Below are positions 10,135 to 20,838 of a DNA stretch of 64,000 nucleotides, piece by piece. The stretch is from Odiellus spinosus (Eukaryota > Arthropoda > Arachnida > Opiliones > Phalangiidae). The notes below the pieces were generated by a model that saw nothing but the letters and a program-made list of their open reading frames with translations, ran no database searches and had not been told where the DNA came from. Made by a program: the position numbers and the translations under genes. Location: positions 21,367,024-21,431,023 of the forward strand of contig OY987231.1 in assembly GCA_963920705.1 (NCBI GenBank). Reading direction: 5' to 3'. Each line of letters begins with the position of its first letter. Position 1 is the stretch's first letter.

Positions 10135-13100
10135 ATGAATTGTACTAGCGACAATAACCAAAGAATTCTTAAGGGGTTTTACTTCGAAGTAAGTAGCTAT
10201 ACTTTTATATATTGTACTCGTCTAATTTAACAGTTGTTGATGAGAATTATTTTTCAACAATCAGTCCGCCCTCGACTTTGACCATTTTGTAAACTTCCGT
10301 TGAACAAAAAAATAATTATAGATTTAACCAGACGTATATAATAACCCCCTTCGGGGGGAAGTATGAAAGGTAGGCAAAATCGACGAACAACGAGTGCCCG
10401 GCGTAAATCGCGGCGGATCGACACACCGCTTTACTCCCAAAAAATAGTTAAACCATTTTGAACCTCACTAAATTTTTCCTACGCGCACTTCCGGAACTCG
10501 CGAGCTGAAGTCAACCTTCGACTCCATTTTAACAGATCAGCCTGACTCTTGAGACAGGAAGTTCTAAACACAAATCGAGCAGTCTTGTTTATACAAAGAC
10601 CATTTACTAGAGTAGCGACATTGAGAAGTCCAGCGCGAGCTAGTGGCCTAGATAGTCAGCAGCGGGCTCTTGTTGTTCGTGATTTTTAGCATTGGTAGTA
10701 TAGGGGCTTTCATACTTCCCCCCGAAGGGGGTTATTATATACCTCTGATTTAACCCTGTATTTCAGATGATGCCATATTTTAAAATAGCCGATAATGGCA
10801 GGGATATGGAAGGAATTTGCGGGGTTCTATTAAATTACATTATCAAGTCCATGAACATAAGGTTCGATTTAATTAATTTTTACGCTTATAATTAACGAAG
10901 ACGCTATAGTCAGTTGCAATCTTAGAATGGCTTATTATCCCATTGAAAAAAAATCGATTTAATTTTGGATTCTTCCAAGGTAGCAATTGAATATATTGAA
11001 TATCAATATATAATTAGTGTTTGTGATGTCAAACAATATATTTTAGTATTTCTTTTATTTAAGATATGAGATGGTGTCGCCCCAAATATCACCTTTGTTC
11101 GGTACAAAGGAGAAGAATGGTTCTTGGAATGGAATGGCTGGAGCAATTGATAGAAACGCGAGTGAAATTTGTTTAACATATTTATGACGTGTATAATAAT
11201 TAGTACGCCAAGATTATTCAGCGTGTTATCAGCCAGTTTTAGAGAGTTGAACAACGTAGAGCGAGACATACGTATTAAATTATAAGTACAATTACTTGAC
11301 ATAAGTAAAATGCCAACAACGAGAACTGATTTCCACGTCCTCTACCAATCGCGTGGACTCCAAAAAGTTAACAGTCCGTAGCATTGTCTGTTATATGGTC
11401 GGTAGTGAAAAACGTTCTAGACATTCGTTATTATGGCAAATGGACTTTATGGCACGCTTATCTAAATTTTGTACTTATGATAAAATATATAATAAATCTA
11501 CTTCGAAGCCTCGGAGCCACCCGAACCAGCCCCTCAAATTCAGTATCCCTTCTTATTGAAAATATACTTTCCGTAAAAACAGAAAAATTTGATTTCATTT
11601 CTTGAAATTAAATTTAACTTACTCAAACCGGGTTATAACTTAATGAGCGAAAAATTAGTGATCGAAAAATGTCCAATTTGTTCGAATTTTCATGGAGCGA
11701 TAATAATTTTGCCTGGGGCCGCATTTCATCATTATTGGTCGAAAGTTATTCTGAACGAAACAAAAAAAGGTTCAATGTGATCGAATTCTTTTCACTTAAT
11801 GTTTCACATAATATTACGTAATAGCTTTAATTTCAAGATTATTTTTCCTAAGGTTAGGTTAGGTTAGGTTAGGTTAGTTTAGATTAATGTCACTTACATG
11901 GGGTATTTATAAACTTATGATTTCAAATTATCACCTTAGTTATTTTGAACGACAAAATCTCGATCAAATGAAAAAACGATCAGAATCCATTCGATCTAGA
12001 CAGATTCGATCATTTCGGACAGCGTTCGATCACCTAAGATTCGATCAAATCGACCCAAAGGCTCAAACCTATAGTCGGAGTTTAGTTTAACTACTTCTTA
12101 CATACATCTTAAGAATAGTTCGCCAAATCGCGTTTTTTAATCCTAAAAGGGGCAAGGATAACCGTTTCTATGTTTTTATATATCAAAGGAAACGCAGTTT
12201 TCATTTTTCCCAGTGATGCTAGCTTCAAACCATCTCGAAACTGTTGAAATAACATTTCCATTATGGTTCACGTCATACGCGATACTGTCTGGCCTCCCTC
12301 CAGGATTTAAAACCGAAAAATTCAGCGCCTTAATACCATTCGACGAAACTGTAAGGTTCGTGGCATAATTTTAAAAAGTTATTATATATGAAGTTATTTC
12401 TAGACCAAGATATGCCTGGGTCTTAGTTTTTTAATCTTAACTTTGGTGTCGTTCGCGATGGAGCGTAAAATAATTCAAGTACTTCCAGCCGAGCAACGTA
12501 AAACTCGCGTAGTACCCTTCGAAAAACACTGCACATTGTTTCTCAGACCAATCCTTTATCAATGTAAGATTTTCTCGAGGATTTTCTATCACGCGGAGAC
12601 TCGCAAATACTAAAAACGGAATTCATTTTCGAACTTTCAGGCATCACCAATGTACGCGTTATTCCAGTTACCTCGCCCGCTAAATTATGTTTCATAATGT
12701 GGTGGATGACTATGATAGTTATGGCCAACTTGTTCAGTAGTCAATTGAAGGCAACTAGCTCTTCCCTGTCTAAGCCTTTTCGGTTCGACAGCCTCGAAGA
12801 CGTGGTCAAATTTCCGAACATCAGGATTATAATGTTTAATGATCCCGGCATAATTAATTATCTTAAGGTATTTGAAAGTTATTTTATAATCGCCATTAAA
12901 GGTTTTTTCTGGTAAAAAGATTAACAGAAACCTAACACGGAACCGCAAAGAGTCGTTATAGGTTTTTCCCGGACAAGAGATGATGAACCTGTAGTTAACC
13001 CAATATATTTTTGCTTTCGTAAATCATGGATGATTGTGGCAGATATTATTCATCTTTTGAACCATAATTTTCAAATATGCCGGGGAATTAGAATGGGAAG

Positions 13101-14377
13101 TAAGGGTGCCCAAATGTTCACTAATGAAGATAGTTTAATGTAATTAAAGAGTTTGATGTAATACAGTTTAATATACCTCCACTAACTAATATCAATGTCG
13201 AAAAGACTATACTGCGAAACAATTCAACACTAAAAGCTAATTAAAATATCAATTTTCATGTATTTTCTATATAAATTAAGCAATCGCCCTATCCAGTATA
13301 TCGAGATGTTTACCAACAAGTTATGAGTCACAATTCATTAGAAAATGAAGTGGAACATTTCTATTCCGAAAGTAATATGGAGCAAACTCGCTTGGGACGC
13401 TCAATTATTATATCCGATAAACCCAGCCTGTCTGAAAAGTTCAAACAAGAATGTCTAAGCAACGACACTTACATCATGAGTAAAAACACCTTTGGCAACA
13501 TTCCAATATCATTGGTTTTTGCTAAATCTCTCGGAGACTTCTTTTTGCACGAGATCAATACTAAGTATGTATATACGTGATAATTATTAAATGGAATCAG
13601 AACTCTATAAAAAATCTACGAGGGCAGTTCATAATTCGAGAGTTAAAATGAAACATCAGAGTCTCGCCGTGAGGAGTGTAATATTAGTCATCACGCGTGA
13701 CTTTGAAACAGCGTAAAGCTAGAAAAGGTGAGAAACGTCACGAAAGTGACCTTTATCCCATTGGTTGGGACAATATCCGGCAAAAAGTCTATATTTTTAT
13801 ATGAATTCCTGGTTAAAGTTGAGGCATTTCCTGCTGGTCGAGAGCAAGATGATATGATCGCTTCATAATCATATCACGCCTTAATTGCAAGAGCTCGTTA
13901 ATAAATTCTTTCCAAGTAAACGACGAGACTTTGATGTTTGAAGATTAGGAGACTATAGAGATTAGGGAATTAGTATAGCCTTCCCTGAATAGTTTTGTAT
14001 AAACGTCTTTTATATAAATAGGAGAGAGAGTTGAAACATATTTTTTTTTTTTCTTTGATAGAATCATTCGATTTTTTGAAACCGGAAACGCAGCGCAATA
14101 CATGTCTATTTTACGCTACCCTCTTGTTAGCTGTCTAGGACGAAGTGAAGAGCCAAAATCGGCAGACACTGTTTTCACATTCATCGAGCTGCGAATATTC
14201 TTAATAATTTACAGTTTCGGCGTAACCGTAGCCTTGGCAATTTTTGTAACGGAAATTTGCACCAACCTATTTCTGTACGCAATTGTTAAACATAAAAACT
14301 ACTTCGTCAAACCAAAGAACCTTTCAAAAAGGAGAAAGAAACAATACCTTGGTATTCGTAAGAGTTTCAAATATTAA
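10135..14377 (+). CDS. IR/iGluR-like receptor, gene 3 (463 aa, best complete copy)
   Basis: Most complete paralog. Exons: 10135-10188, 10767-10861, 11064-11157, 12189-12350, 12404-12563, 12641-12867, 13281-13564, 14062-14377; together 463 codons plus stop, all phases consistent. Residues 1-18 are a short leader (MNCTSDNNQRILKG), 19-135 form ligand-binding lobe S1 (MEGICGVLLNYI, NGSWNGMAGAI, EITFPLWFTSYAIL), about 138-154 M1, about 170-200 the pore-loop region, about 205-222 M3 (FIMWWMTMIVMANLF), 223-358 lobe S2 (TRLGRSIIISDK, VFAKSLG), about 404-421 M4, and 447-452 the basic SKRRKK motif near the C terminus. There is no amino-terminal domain and no hydrophobic signal sequence before residue 130. 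Family members are ligand-gated cation channels at the cell surface, often in sensory neurons; ligand and tissue here are unknown. Intron 1 holds MITE C2. Poly(A) signal at 14417. Confidence 0.8.
10329..10747. mobile_element. MITE family C, copy C2
   Basis: 419 bp, TSD ATTTAAC (10322-10328, 10748-10754). In intron 1 of gene 3; its right end is only 19 bp before exon 2, so it may sit on the branch-point region. Confidence 0.92.
11851..11877 (+). repeat. interstitial TTAGG repeat
   Basis: Five units of AGGTT in intron 3 of gene 3. TTAGG is the usual arthropod telomere unit. Confidence 0.85.
11957..12056 (+). repeat. spaced CGATC motifs in intron 3 of gene 3
   Basis: Six CGATC sites at 11961, 11977, 11992, 12007, 12027 and 12042, mostly 15 bp apart, several as TTCGATCA. 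A degenerate tandem repeat or a clustered binding site. Confidence 0.5.
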
Positions 14378-14576
14378 ATTCTGGTAGAGCTTACTCCAAG
14401 ATCGATTTATTTTTATAATAAAGCAAAGCTCATTCGATTCACGTACTCTCTGAAACGTAAAATTTATATTTCAAACTCTTTTCTGGGTTTCCTTAGATTC
14501 TCACGTAATATTCTTGTTAATAAATATAAATGAAATATTCTGCTGTTACCTTTTTTCCCACATGCATATGGCTTAT

Positions 14577-14893
14577 CAATAATCCATTCAGGATCCATAA
14601 GAATATGGGAGGGCCGCGATTCAATAACCATCCTCCCAAACTTTGTAGCAAAAGTTCGTCCGCATCGAATCGATTTTTCAAGTAAATCGCTCCTGACATT
14701 ATATTATTAACCCGCGCCACTAACGACCTTGACATAATATTTTGGGTAATAAAAATGGAGCCGACCGAAAAAAGATCTAAGTGTACAAATGTTGCGAAAA
14801 TTGCGGACGAACTTTTGTTACAAAGTTTGGGAGGATGGTACCAGAGGCTAAAGCTATGCTCCCATATTCTTATGGAACCTGAATGGATTCTTG
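14577..14893. mobile_element. MITE family F, copy F1
   Basis: 317 bp, begins CAATAATCCATTCAGG, ends CCTGAATGGATTCTTG; inner inverted pair TCCATAAGAATATGGGA. TSD GGCTTAT (14570-14576, 14894-14900). Lies between genes 3 and 4; the open frames in it are incidental. Confidence 0.9.
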
Positions 14894-15564
14894 GGCTTAT
14901 ACTATCAATTTTTTCATGGTATAATAAAGCCACATTCAAAATTTTACAGCCCTGGTCTGACGCGTTTTCGAGAAACTTCAAAATTAAAAATGATAAAATA
15001 TATAGATTTATCTTTTCCGATTGATGACGTAGTTTTTTATAGAAAGTAAGTATCAATATTTTTCATTTGGTAAGTAAAACTTTCTAGATTAAGTATTTTC
15101 ACGAAAAATACCGCGAGAAAGTAACTTTATCACGTACAAAAACGTGGGTTATTCAAATGTATTCTCTGCAATAGTCACGCGACCATAGTGATGACGTAGT
15201 ATTACGTAGCATTTTTGTTTTAAAAAATTCGAAGACGTCGAATTTAAAATATTAATTTCTTTACTGTTGCGGTAATTATGATATTTTGTAACTTTTTTTT
15301 CGACTCAAATTATATTTGGAGATCGTTATAAATCCGTAACAGCCTCACTTTAACTATTACATTAATAAAGAGATTCCACGTTAATACGAAGACGAATTAC
15401 ATAATATTTTGATTGATCTAGTGAGATCCTTAATTGCAAGAAACCCTGAATTGTAAATGGCATGTAATCTAAATATGATTTTGTTGGGTCAATTTAGAAT
15501 TTTTAATTTTTCTTCCTACTCAAAAATATTGCCAAGACTTTAAAAGGCCTACATTAGTGCTAAA

Positions 15565-15748
15565 TGCGGCACGAATTCTCTCAATTCCTAAAATCGTATC
15601 CATTTATAATGTGAAAGTCGTGTATGTTTCTTAAATGGCTTACAAAATAAAATCTACACGTATTCTACGACGACTAAGTGCCCCATATTCGTTCAAGTTT
15701 TTAAAGAGTCAGTTAGCTCGCCCGGGTTTGATCTAAAAGTCAAATAAA
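15565..15748 (+). promoter_or_regulatory. conserved upstream region of gene 4 (uninterrupted form)
   Basis: Contains AATGTGAAAGTCGTGTATG (15608-15626), TTCGTTCAAGTTTTTAAAG (15688-15706) and GGTTTGATCTAAAAG (15725-15739). It keeps the undisturbed TTAA at 15631-15634 where D1 inserted upstream of gene 3. Promoter or 5' UTR role is inferred. Confidence 0.45.
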
Positions 15749-18700
15749 ATGAATTGTACGAGTGAATATGACCACGGGATTCTCAAGGCGTATTTCTTCG
15801 AAGTACGTTCATATCCCTTAATTTTTTACAATACTCGTGTCGTTCGACTCGTGTTCAAGAGTTGACAATTATAATTTCCCTCGTGTAAGATTGTATATTT
15901 AAACTTAAACTACAGATTTTAACACCAAATATTTCAGTTTATGCCGTATTTGAAAATGGGTAATGATGGCCGTAGCATGGAAGGAATTTCTGGCGCATTG
16001 TTTAATTATATCATCAAGTCCATGAATATAAGGTTGGCTTTAATTATTTTTGTTTCAATAAAATATCAGAGTTACGTCGCGCCAAGCCTTAAAGGGAGAA
16101 TGCATCCTAATTACAAGTGATTTTTTATCGATTCCTTATCGTTTAAATAGACCTAATCCACCGATAAAAAGTTTACAATACAAATATTAAACTAGAAATA
16201 AATTTAAAACTTACCCTGAAAATAGGCTTAGCGAGATTCATGGAGATCCTGAATCGCGTCCGTGTAAGGTCTAGCGACCAATGAGCAAAGGCCCGTCGTT
16301 CACGCGAGATCTCCACGAGACTTACGTCGCGCGCGATTGGTCGCTAGACCTTACTCGCGAGGAAAACAGGACCTCCATGAATCCCACTAAGCCTATTTTC
16401 AGGGTAAGTTTTAAATTTATTTCTAGTTTAATATTTGTTTGTAAATTTTTTAAATAGTGGATTAGGCCTATTTAAACAATAAGGAATCGATAAAAAATCA
16501 CTTGTTGTTAGGTTGCATCCTCCCTTTAAAGACTTGTTCACGCAACCTGCCTCATTTCGGGCAATAAAGTAAAAATGAACTCGCACCAAAAACGTGAATT
16601 TATTTTTCAAGAATTGTTAAAAGCCCCTGAAGGATTTTTGACGTCCGTTTTACTTTTCATTATAGTCGCGCGACTTTTTAGCGTAGTTTTCTATGGCGCG
16701 ACTAGCCTAAATAAAAAGAAAATTCACGTGTATGGAAAAAGTTCAATTTATATTCGATATGTCAAATTACTTATGATAAGTTATTTATTTTGCGTATAAT
16801 TTAAGATACGAGTTGATTTCGTCCAGCGCAGCACCTCAACTCGGTTCAAAGCAGAAGGATGGTTCTTGGGACGGTATTGCTGGGGCAATTCATAGAAATG
16901 GAAGTGAAATTTTTTTTATATGATAATTCAGCTTTAAAATCACGTTTCCCTCCAATATCTTTGAATCCAATCAGAAGCCGATGAAACCCTCCTTTGAAGT
17001 CTACTACTCCAATGTTCCATATAGCGCTCCTCTCTGTATGGGTAAAATTCCCAATTTTACGAGTTAGAAGGGGTCCTACTTCATCCCCCCTGTCTACGGA
17101 AAATTGGAAATTCTCTCTCTCCACAAACGACGACGTTTTTTGGACGAACTCCAAGGCTGCTAGAGATATTCGCTCGACGAACTCCCGCTCCGAAAACATC
17201 TACCGTTAGGAGGCGTACGAATCGCGTCTTTTGAGAATAGTCCTGGTCGATTTCCAAAACCGGAAGTCTAGAGAGCCTCGCGAAAATTTTGGCGGGGAAA
17301 ACTTTTTGTCACGTGATCGTCCGCCATCTTTTTGTAGTGTGAAAATAGCTACAGACTAACCAACGCCTCCTATACTTTATCATATAGGAAGCGTTGGACT
17401 AACAACTTGAATTTGGTTTGTGGGAAATAAAATTAGAAATAGTCTGGCAACCTGTTACTACAAAAAGATGGCGGCGCGGCTATGAGACAAGGGCCCATTT
17501 CCGGCAAATCGACCAGGACTATAACCCATACAGAGAGGGGTAGGAGGGTTTCATCGGCTTCTGATCCAATTCAAAAAGAACACCGTTAATGTTCTTATAT
17601 ATATTACAGGAAACGCAGTTTTCATTTTTTCCAACGTTTCTAGTGCCAATCGACCTCGAAACTGTTCATCTAACGTTTCCATTTTGGTTCACGTCATTCG
17701 CGATACTATCTGGCCTCCCCCCAGGGTTTAAATCCGAACTATTAAGCCTTTTAATAATATTCGACGAAAAAGTAAGGTTGATGGACATCGTTCTAAAAAA
17801 GTGATTACATTAAAATCTTTCTAGACCATGATATGCCTGGTTGTTAGTTTTTTAGTCTTAACTTTGGTGTCGTTCGCGATGGAGCGTAAGATAAATCAAG
17901 TGCTTCCAACTCGCGTTATACCCTTTAAAAAACACTGCACATTGTTTCTCAGACCAATTCTTTATCAAAGTAAGATTTTTTTCAGTAAGTAGCAAACCTC
18001 ACCAAATACTTTAAAACATTCTACTTTCAGGCATCTCCAACGTACGCATTATTCCAGTTTCCTCTCCCGCTAAATTATGTTTTATCATGTGGTGGATGAC
18101 TATGATAGTTATGGCCAACTTGTTCAGTAGCAATTTGAAGGCAGCTAGCTCTTCCCTGTCTAAGCCTTTTCGGTTCGACAGCCTCGAAGACGTGGTCAAA
18201 TTTCCGAACATGAGGATTATAATGTTTAAGGATCCCAAATTAATTTCGTACCTTCAGGTATACCTCACAAATCATTGAATAATTTCTATTAATGGGTTTT
18301 CTAATAAAAAAGATATACTGTAACATCAGGACCAAAGTTAACGTTACGAGAAAACGTAACACCGACCAAGAAGGATCAGATAAGGAGAGGAAAAGTGGGA
18401 ACGGCGCGGCTCCTACTGCGTCGGCCTAAACTCCCACTCTGGGAGAACGGGGGACAGACGGGGGTAGAGATGCTTCGTGGTAAATTGTTGTCACGTGGGT
18501 AAAACGAATCCTTTATGAGACGCGCTAGCTAGCGACCACGTGACAACAGTTTACCTCGAGAATTTCCTATCCCCCTTTTCCACCCGAGTGGGAGGTTGGC
18601 TCTTCTCTCTCTAACTCAACGCAGCCCCACTTTTCCTCTCCTTATCTGATCCTTCTTGCACCGACCATTCCTGGTACAGAAAATTAACCCTCAATGTTTC

Positions 18701-20838
18701 CTTATCCGTTTTTAGCTGAGATTGTTCATATTTTATGAAAATATTATTAAATGAGGATTTTTAGACTATCCGCATGTACACTAATTAAGATAAATTATGG
18801 TGCTTAAACATTTATAAGAAGCTCGACTAATATCGTCACCAAAATAGCAACATTATATACTGCAAATTAAAACTAATCAAAACTAAACCGCAATTAATTG
18901 TTTTGTTCTTTTAATTAAATTAGCAATCGCCTTATCCAGTCGATCAGGATGTTTACCGACAAACCCTAAGACACAGCGCATTAATAACCAAAATGGAATT
19001 ATTTTTTTCCGAAAGTAATATGAAGGAGACTCGATTGGGACGATCTATTATTATTTGCAGCGAACTTAGCATGTTGGAAAAGGTTAAAGAAGAATGCCTA
19101 AACAACTACTCTTACATCATGAGTAAAAACACCTTTAGTAACAACCCAATATCATTGGTTTTTGCTAAATCTCTTGGATCCTGCTTTTTGAGCGAAATCA
19201 ATATCAAGTGCGTACGACATTTTTATTAATTGGAATCAAAAATCTATAAAATACCCTCGCGAGGGAAGTGAAAATTCAGAGTCGAGTCTCGCTTGAAGGA
19301 ACTCAAACAGCGGAAATAATTTTTGTATAAGCAAAGTTAACATTTTGATACCGTTTTCAAGCCTTTTGCAATGTCAGATTTTACTTTAAAATCAACTGTT
19401 TGACAAAGATTTGACTAGGTACTAGCAAGAAGGATCAGACAAGGAGAGGAAAAGTAGGGCTGCGTTGAGATAGAGAAGAGCCAACCTCCCACTCGGGTGG
19501 AAAGGGGGATAGGAAATTCTCGAGGTAAACTGTTGTCACGTGGTCACTAGCGTCGTTGGCTACTACGAAGCTGATAAAGGATCCGTTTTACCCACGTGAC
19601 AACATTTTACCACGAAACATCTCTACCCCCGTTCTCCCAGAGTGGGAGTTTAGGCCGACGCAGTAGGAACTGCGCCGTCCCCACTTTTCCTCTCCTTATC
19701 TGATCCTTCTTGGTACTAGCTACGGTCACACTAGCATTTCTAAATCGATTTGAAACGATAATATCAAAACGATATTCAAATCGCCAAGAATCGTGCATTA
19801 TCTTTATAAATTAGATTTATTTTATCTTCATCTATCGGTTGTTGAAACCTAATCGGTATGAAACTCGTTCCCGAAGCAGTTTCGAGAAATCGAATCAAAT
19901 CGATTACAGAAAAAACGGCTTGCTGTTCACACACGACTCTAGCGAAACGTTTTGAAGAAATTTAAATCGATTCAAAGGCCTAGTATGAACGCGGCTAATT
20001 TGACGCAATCTGAACATTCAAAACGGTTTAAGATTAAAGCTGCGTTCTTACTAAGCCTTGGATCGATTCAAACCGTTTCTAAACGTTTCCCCGCATTCGT
20101 GTGAAAGGGAAATAATTTTATCATGAATAAAATTGAATCAATTTCTCGAAACTGCTTCGGGAACCAGTTTCAAACCCTATACAGATGAAAATATAATAAA
20201 TCGGTTTATGAAGATGATGCCGGTAGCTAGTTCACGACCTCGTTAGTGCATCTATAGCTACGTTCACACTTGACACTTTGGAACCGTTTTCAAACCGTTT
20301 CAAATTTTCAAATCGTCCTTTCAAGATGTTTATTTTATTTCTTGATCAAATATTTACACGGTTGACCCAAATTTGACCTTTCTAAAACGGTTTAAAACGG
20401 TTTCAAAGTCTGTAGTGTGAACGCGGCTTAAGATTAGGGAGTTCGTATCTTCCCTGAACAGGTTTTTATAGGTTTCTGTTGTATTTTATAACAGATAAAG
20501 AGTTGTAACCCTAACTCTTTTATGATAGAATCACTCGATTTTTTGAAACTGGAAATGCCGCGCAATACCTTTCTATTTTACGAGCCCCTCTTGTTAACTG
20601 TCTAGGACGAAGTGAAGAGCCAAAATCGGCAGACACCGTTTTCAAATTGCAAAACATGCGAGTATTCTTAACAGTTTACAGTTTCGGTGTTACCGCAGCC
20701 TTCGTCGTGTTTGTCGCGGAAATTTGTACGATCATATTTCCGTATTTAATTGCCAAGAGCAAAAAAAACTTCGTCAAACGAAAGAATCGTTCGAAAAGAA
20801 GAAAGAAACGATATTTTCATATTCGGAAGAATTTCTAA
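15749..20838 (+). CDS. IR/iGluR-like receptor, gene 4 (456 aa if intron 3 is spliced)
   Basis: Fourth paralog. Exons: 15749-15802, 15938-16032, 16806-16899, 17610-17771, 17825-17969, 18031-18257, 18924-19207, 20529-20838. The start MNCTSEYDHGILK aligns with gene 3. S1 has MEGISGALFNYI and DGSWDGIAGAI, M1 is ICLVVSFLVLTLVSF, M3 holds MIVMANLFSSNLKA, S2 has TRLGRSIIICSE and VFAKSLG, M4 begins VFLTVYSFGV and the tail holds SKRRKK. Between M1 and the pore loop it lacks five residues present in the others (15-bp in-frame deletion in the 17825-17969 exon). The third donor position reads GGAAGT where the paralogs read GCGAGT, so intron 3 may not splice normally; MITE A4 lies 72 bp beyond. Introns also carry D2, B3, B4 and G-family sequence. 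It may be functional or an early pseudogene; coding frames are otherwise open. Confidence 0.72.
16089..16529. mobile_element. MITE family D, copy D2 (TTAA type)
   Basis: 441 bp including TTAA at both ends. Inverted arms run far inward: GGTAAGTTTTAAATTTATTT and its complement, then GGTCTAGCGACCAAT and its complement near the centre. In intron 2 of gene 4. Confidence 0.85.
16972..17563. mobile_element. MITE family A, copy A4, with nested insertion
   Basis: Family A copy with TSD ATCCAAT (16965-16971, 17564-17570). It is split by element L (17239-17520), and its right end has lost the stretch between GGGGTAG and GAGGGTTTCATCGG. Sits in intron 3 of gene 4. Confidence 0.9.
17239..17520. mobile_element. 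nested MITE L
   Basis: 282 bp, ends AGTCCTGGTCGATTT and its reverse complement. Inside are a further inverted pair (CCGCCATCTTTTTGTA) and a central hairpin (CCAACGCCTCCTATA with one mismatch in its partner). Comparison with uninterrupted family A copies (GAGAATAACCC) gives a 2-bp duplication, AT, if the ends are symmetric. The superfamily is not clear; only one copy in the window. Confidence 0.8.
18367..18658. mobile_element. MITE family B, copy B3
   Basis: 292 bp with TSD CACCGAC (18360-18366, 18659-18665). In intron 6 of gene 4. Carries an extra GGGGGACAGACGGG segment, shared with B9. Confidence 0.92.
19426..19712. mobile_element. MITE family B, copy B4
   Basis: 287 bp, opposite orientation to B1-B3, with TSD GTACTAG (19419-19425, 19713-19719). 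In intron 7 of gene 4; same central subtype as B1. Confidence 0.92.
19717..20429. repeat. family G repeats (two or three nested inverted elements)
   Basis: Repeated ends of the form AGC(C/T)(A/G)CG(T/G)TCACACTA with ACTTTGAAACCGTTT behind. One pair spans about 19717-19999, another about 20256-20429, and a further left end starts at about 20038. They fill intron 7 of gene 4 after B4. Related ends occur at 59050 and 60348. Confidence 0.55.

Noticed and set aside
14517..15056. Long minus-strand frame of 179 codons
   Set aside because: Lies mostly in MITE F1, and the related frame recurs in F2 (37397-37804) with a duplication; explained by the inverted structure.
17825..17850. TGA stop in gene 4 exon 5
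   Set aside because: It appears only if the exon is read in phase 2; the preceding exon ends in phase 0 at GAAAAA|GTAAGG, and then M1 is open (ICLVVSFLVL).
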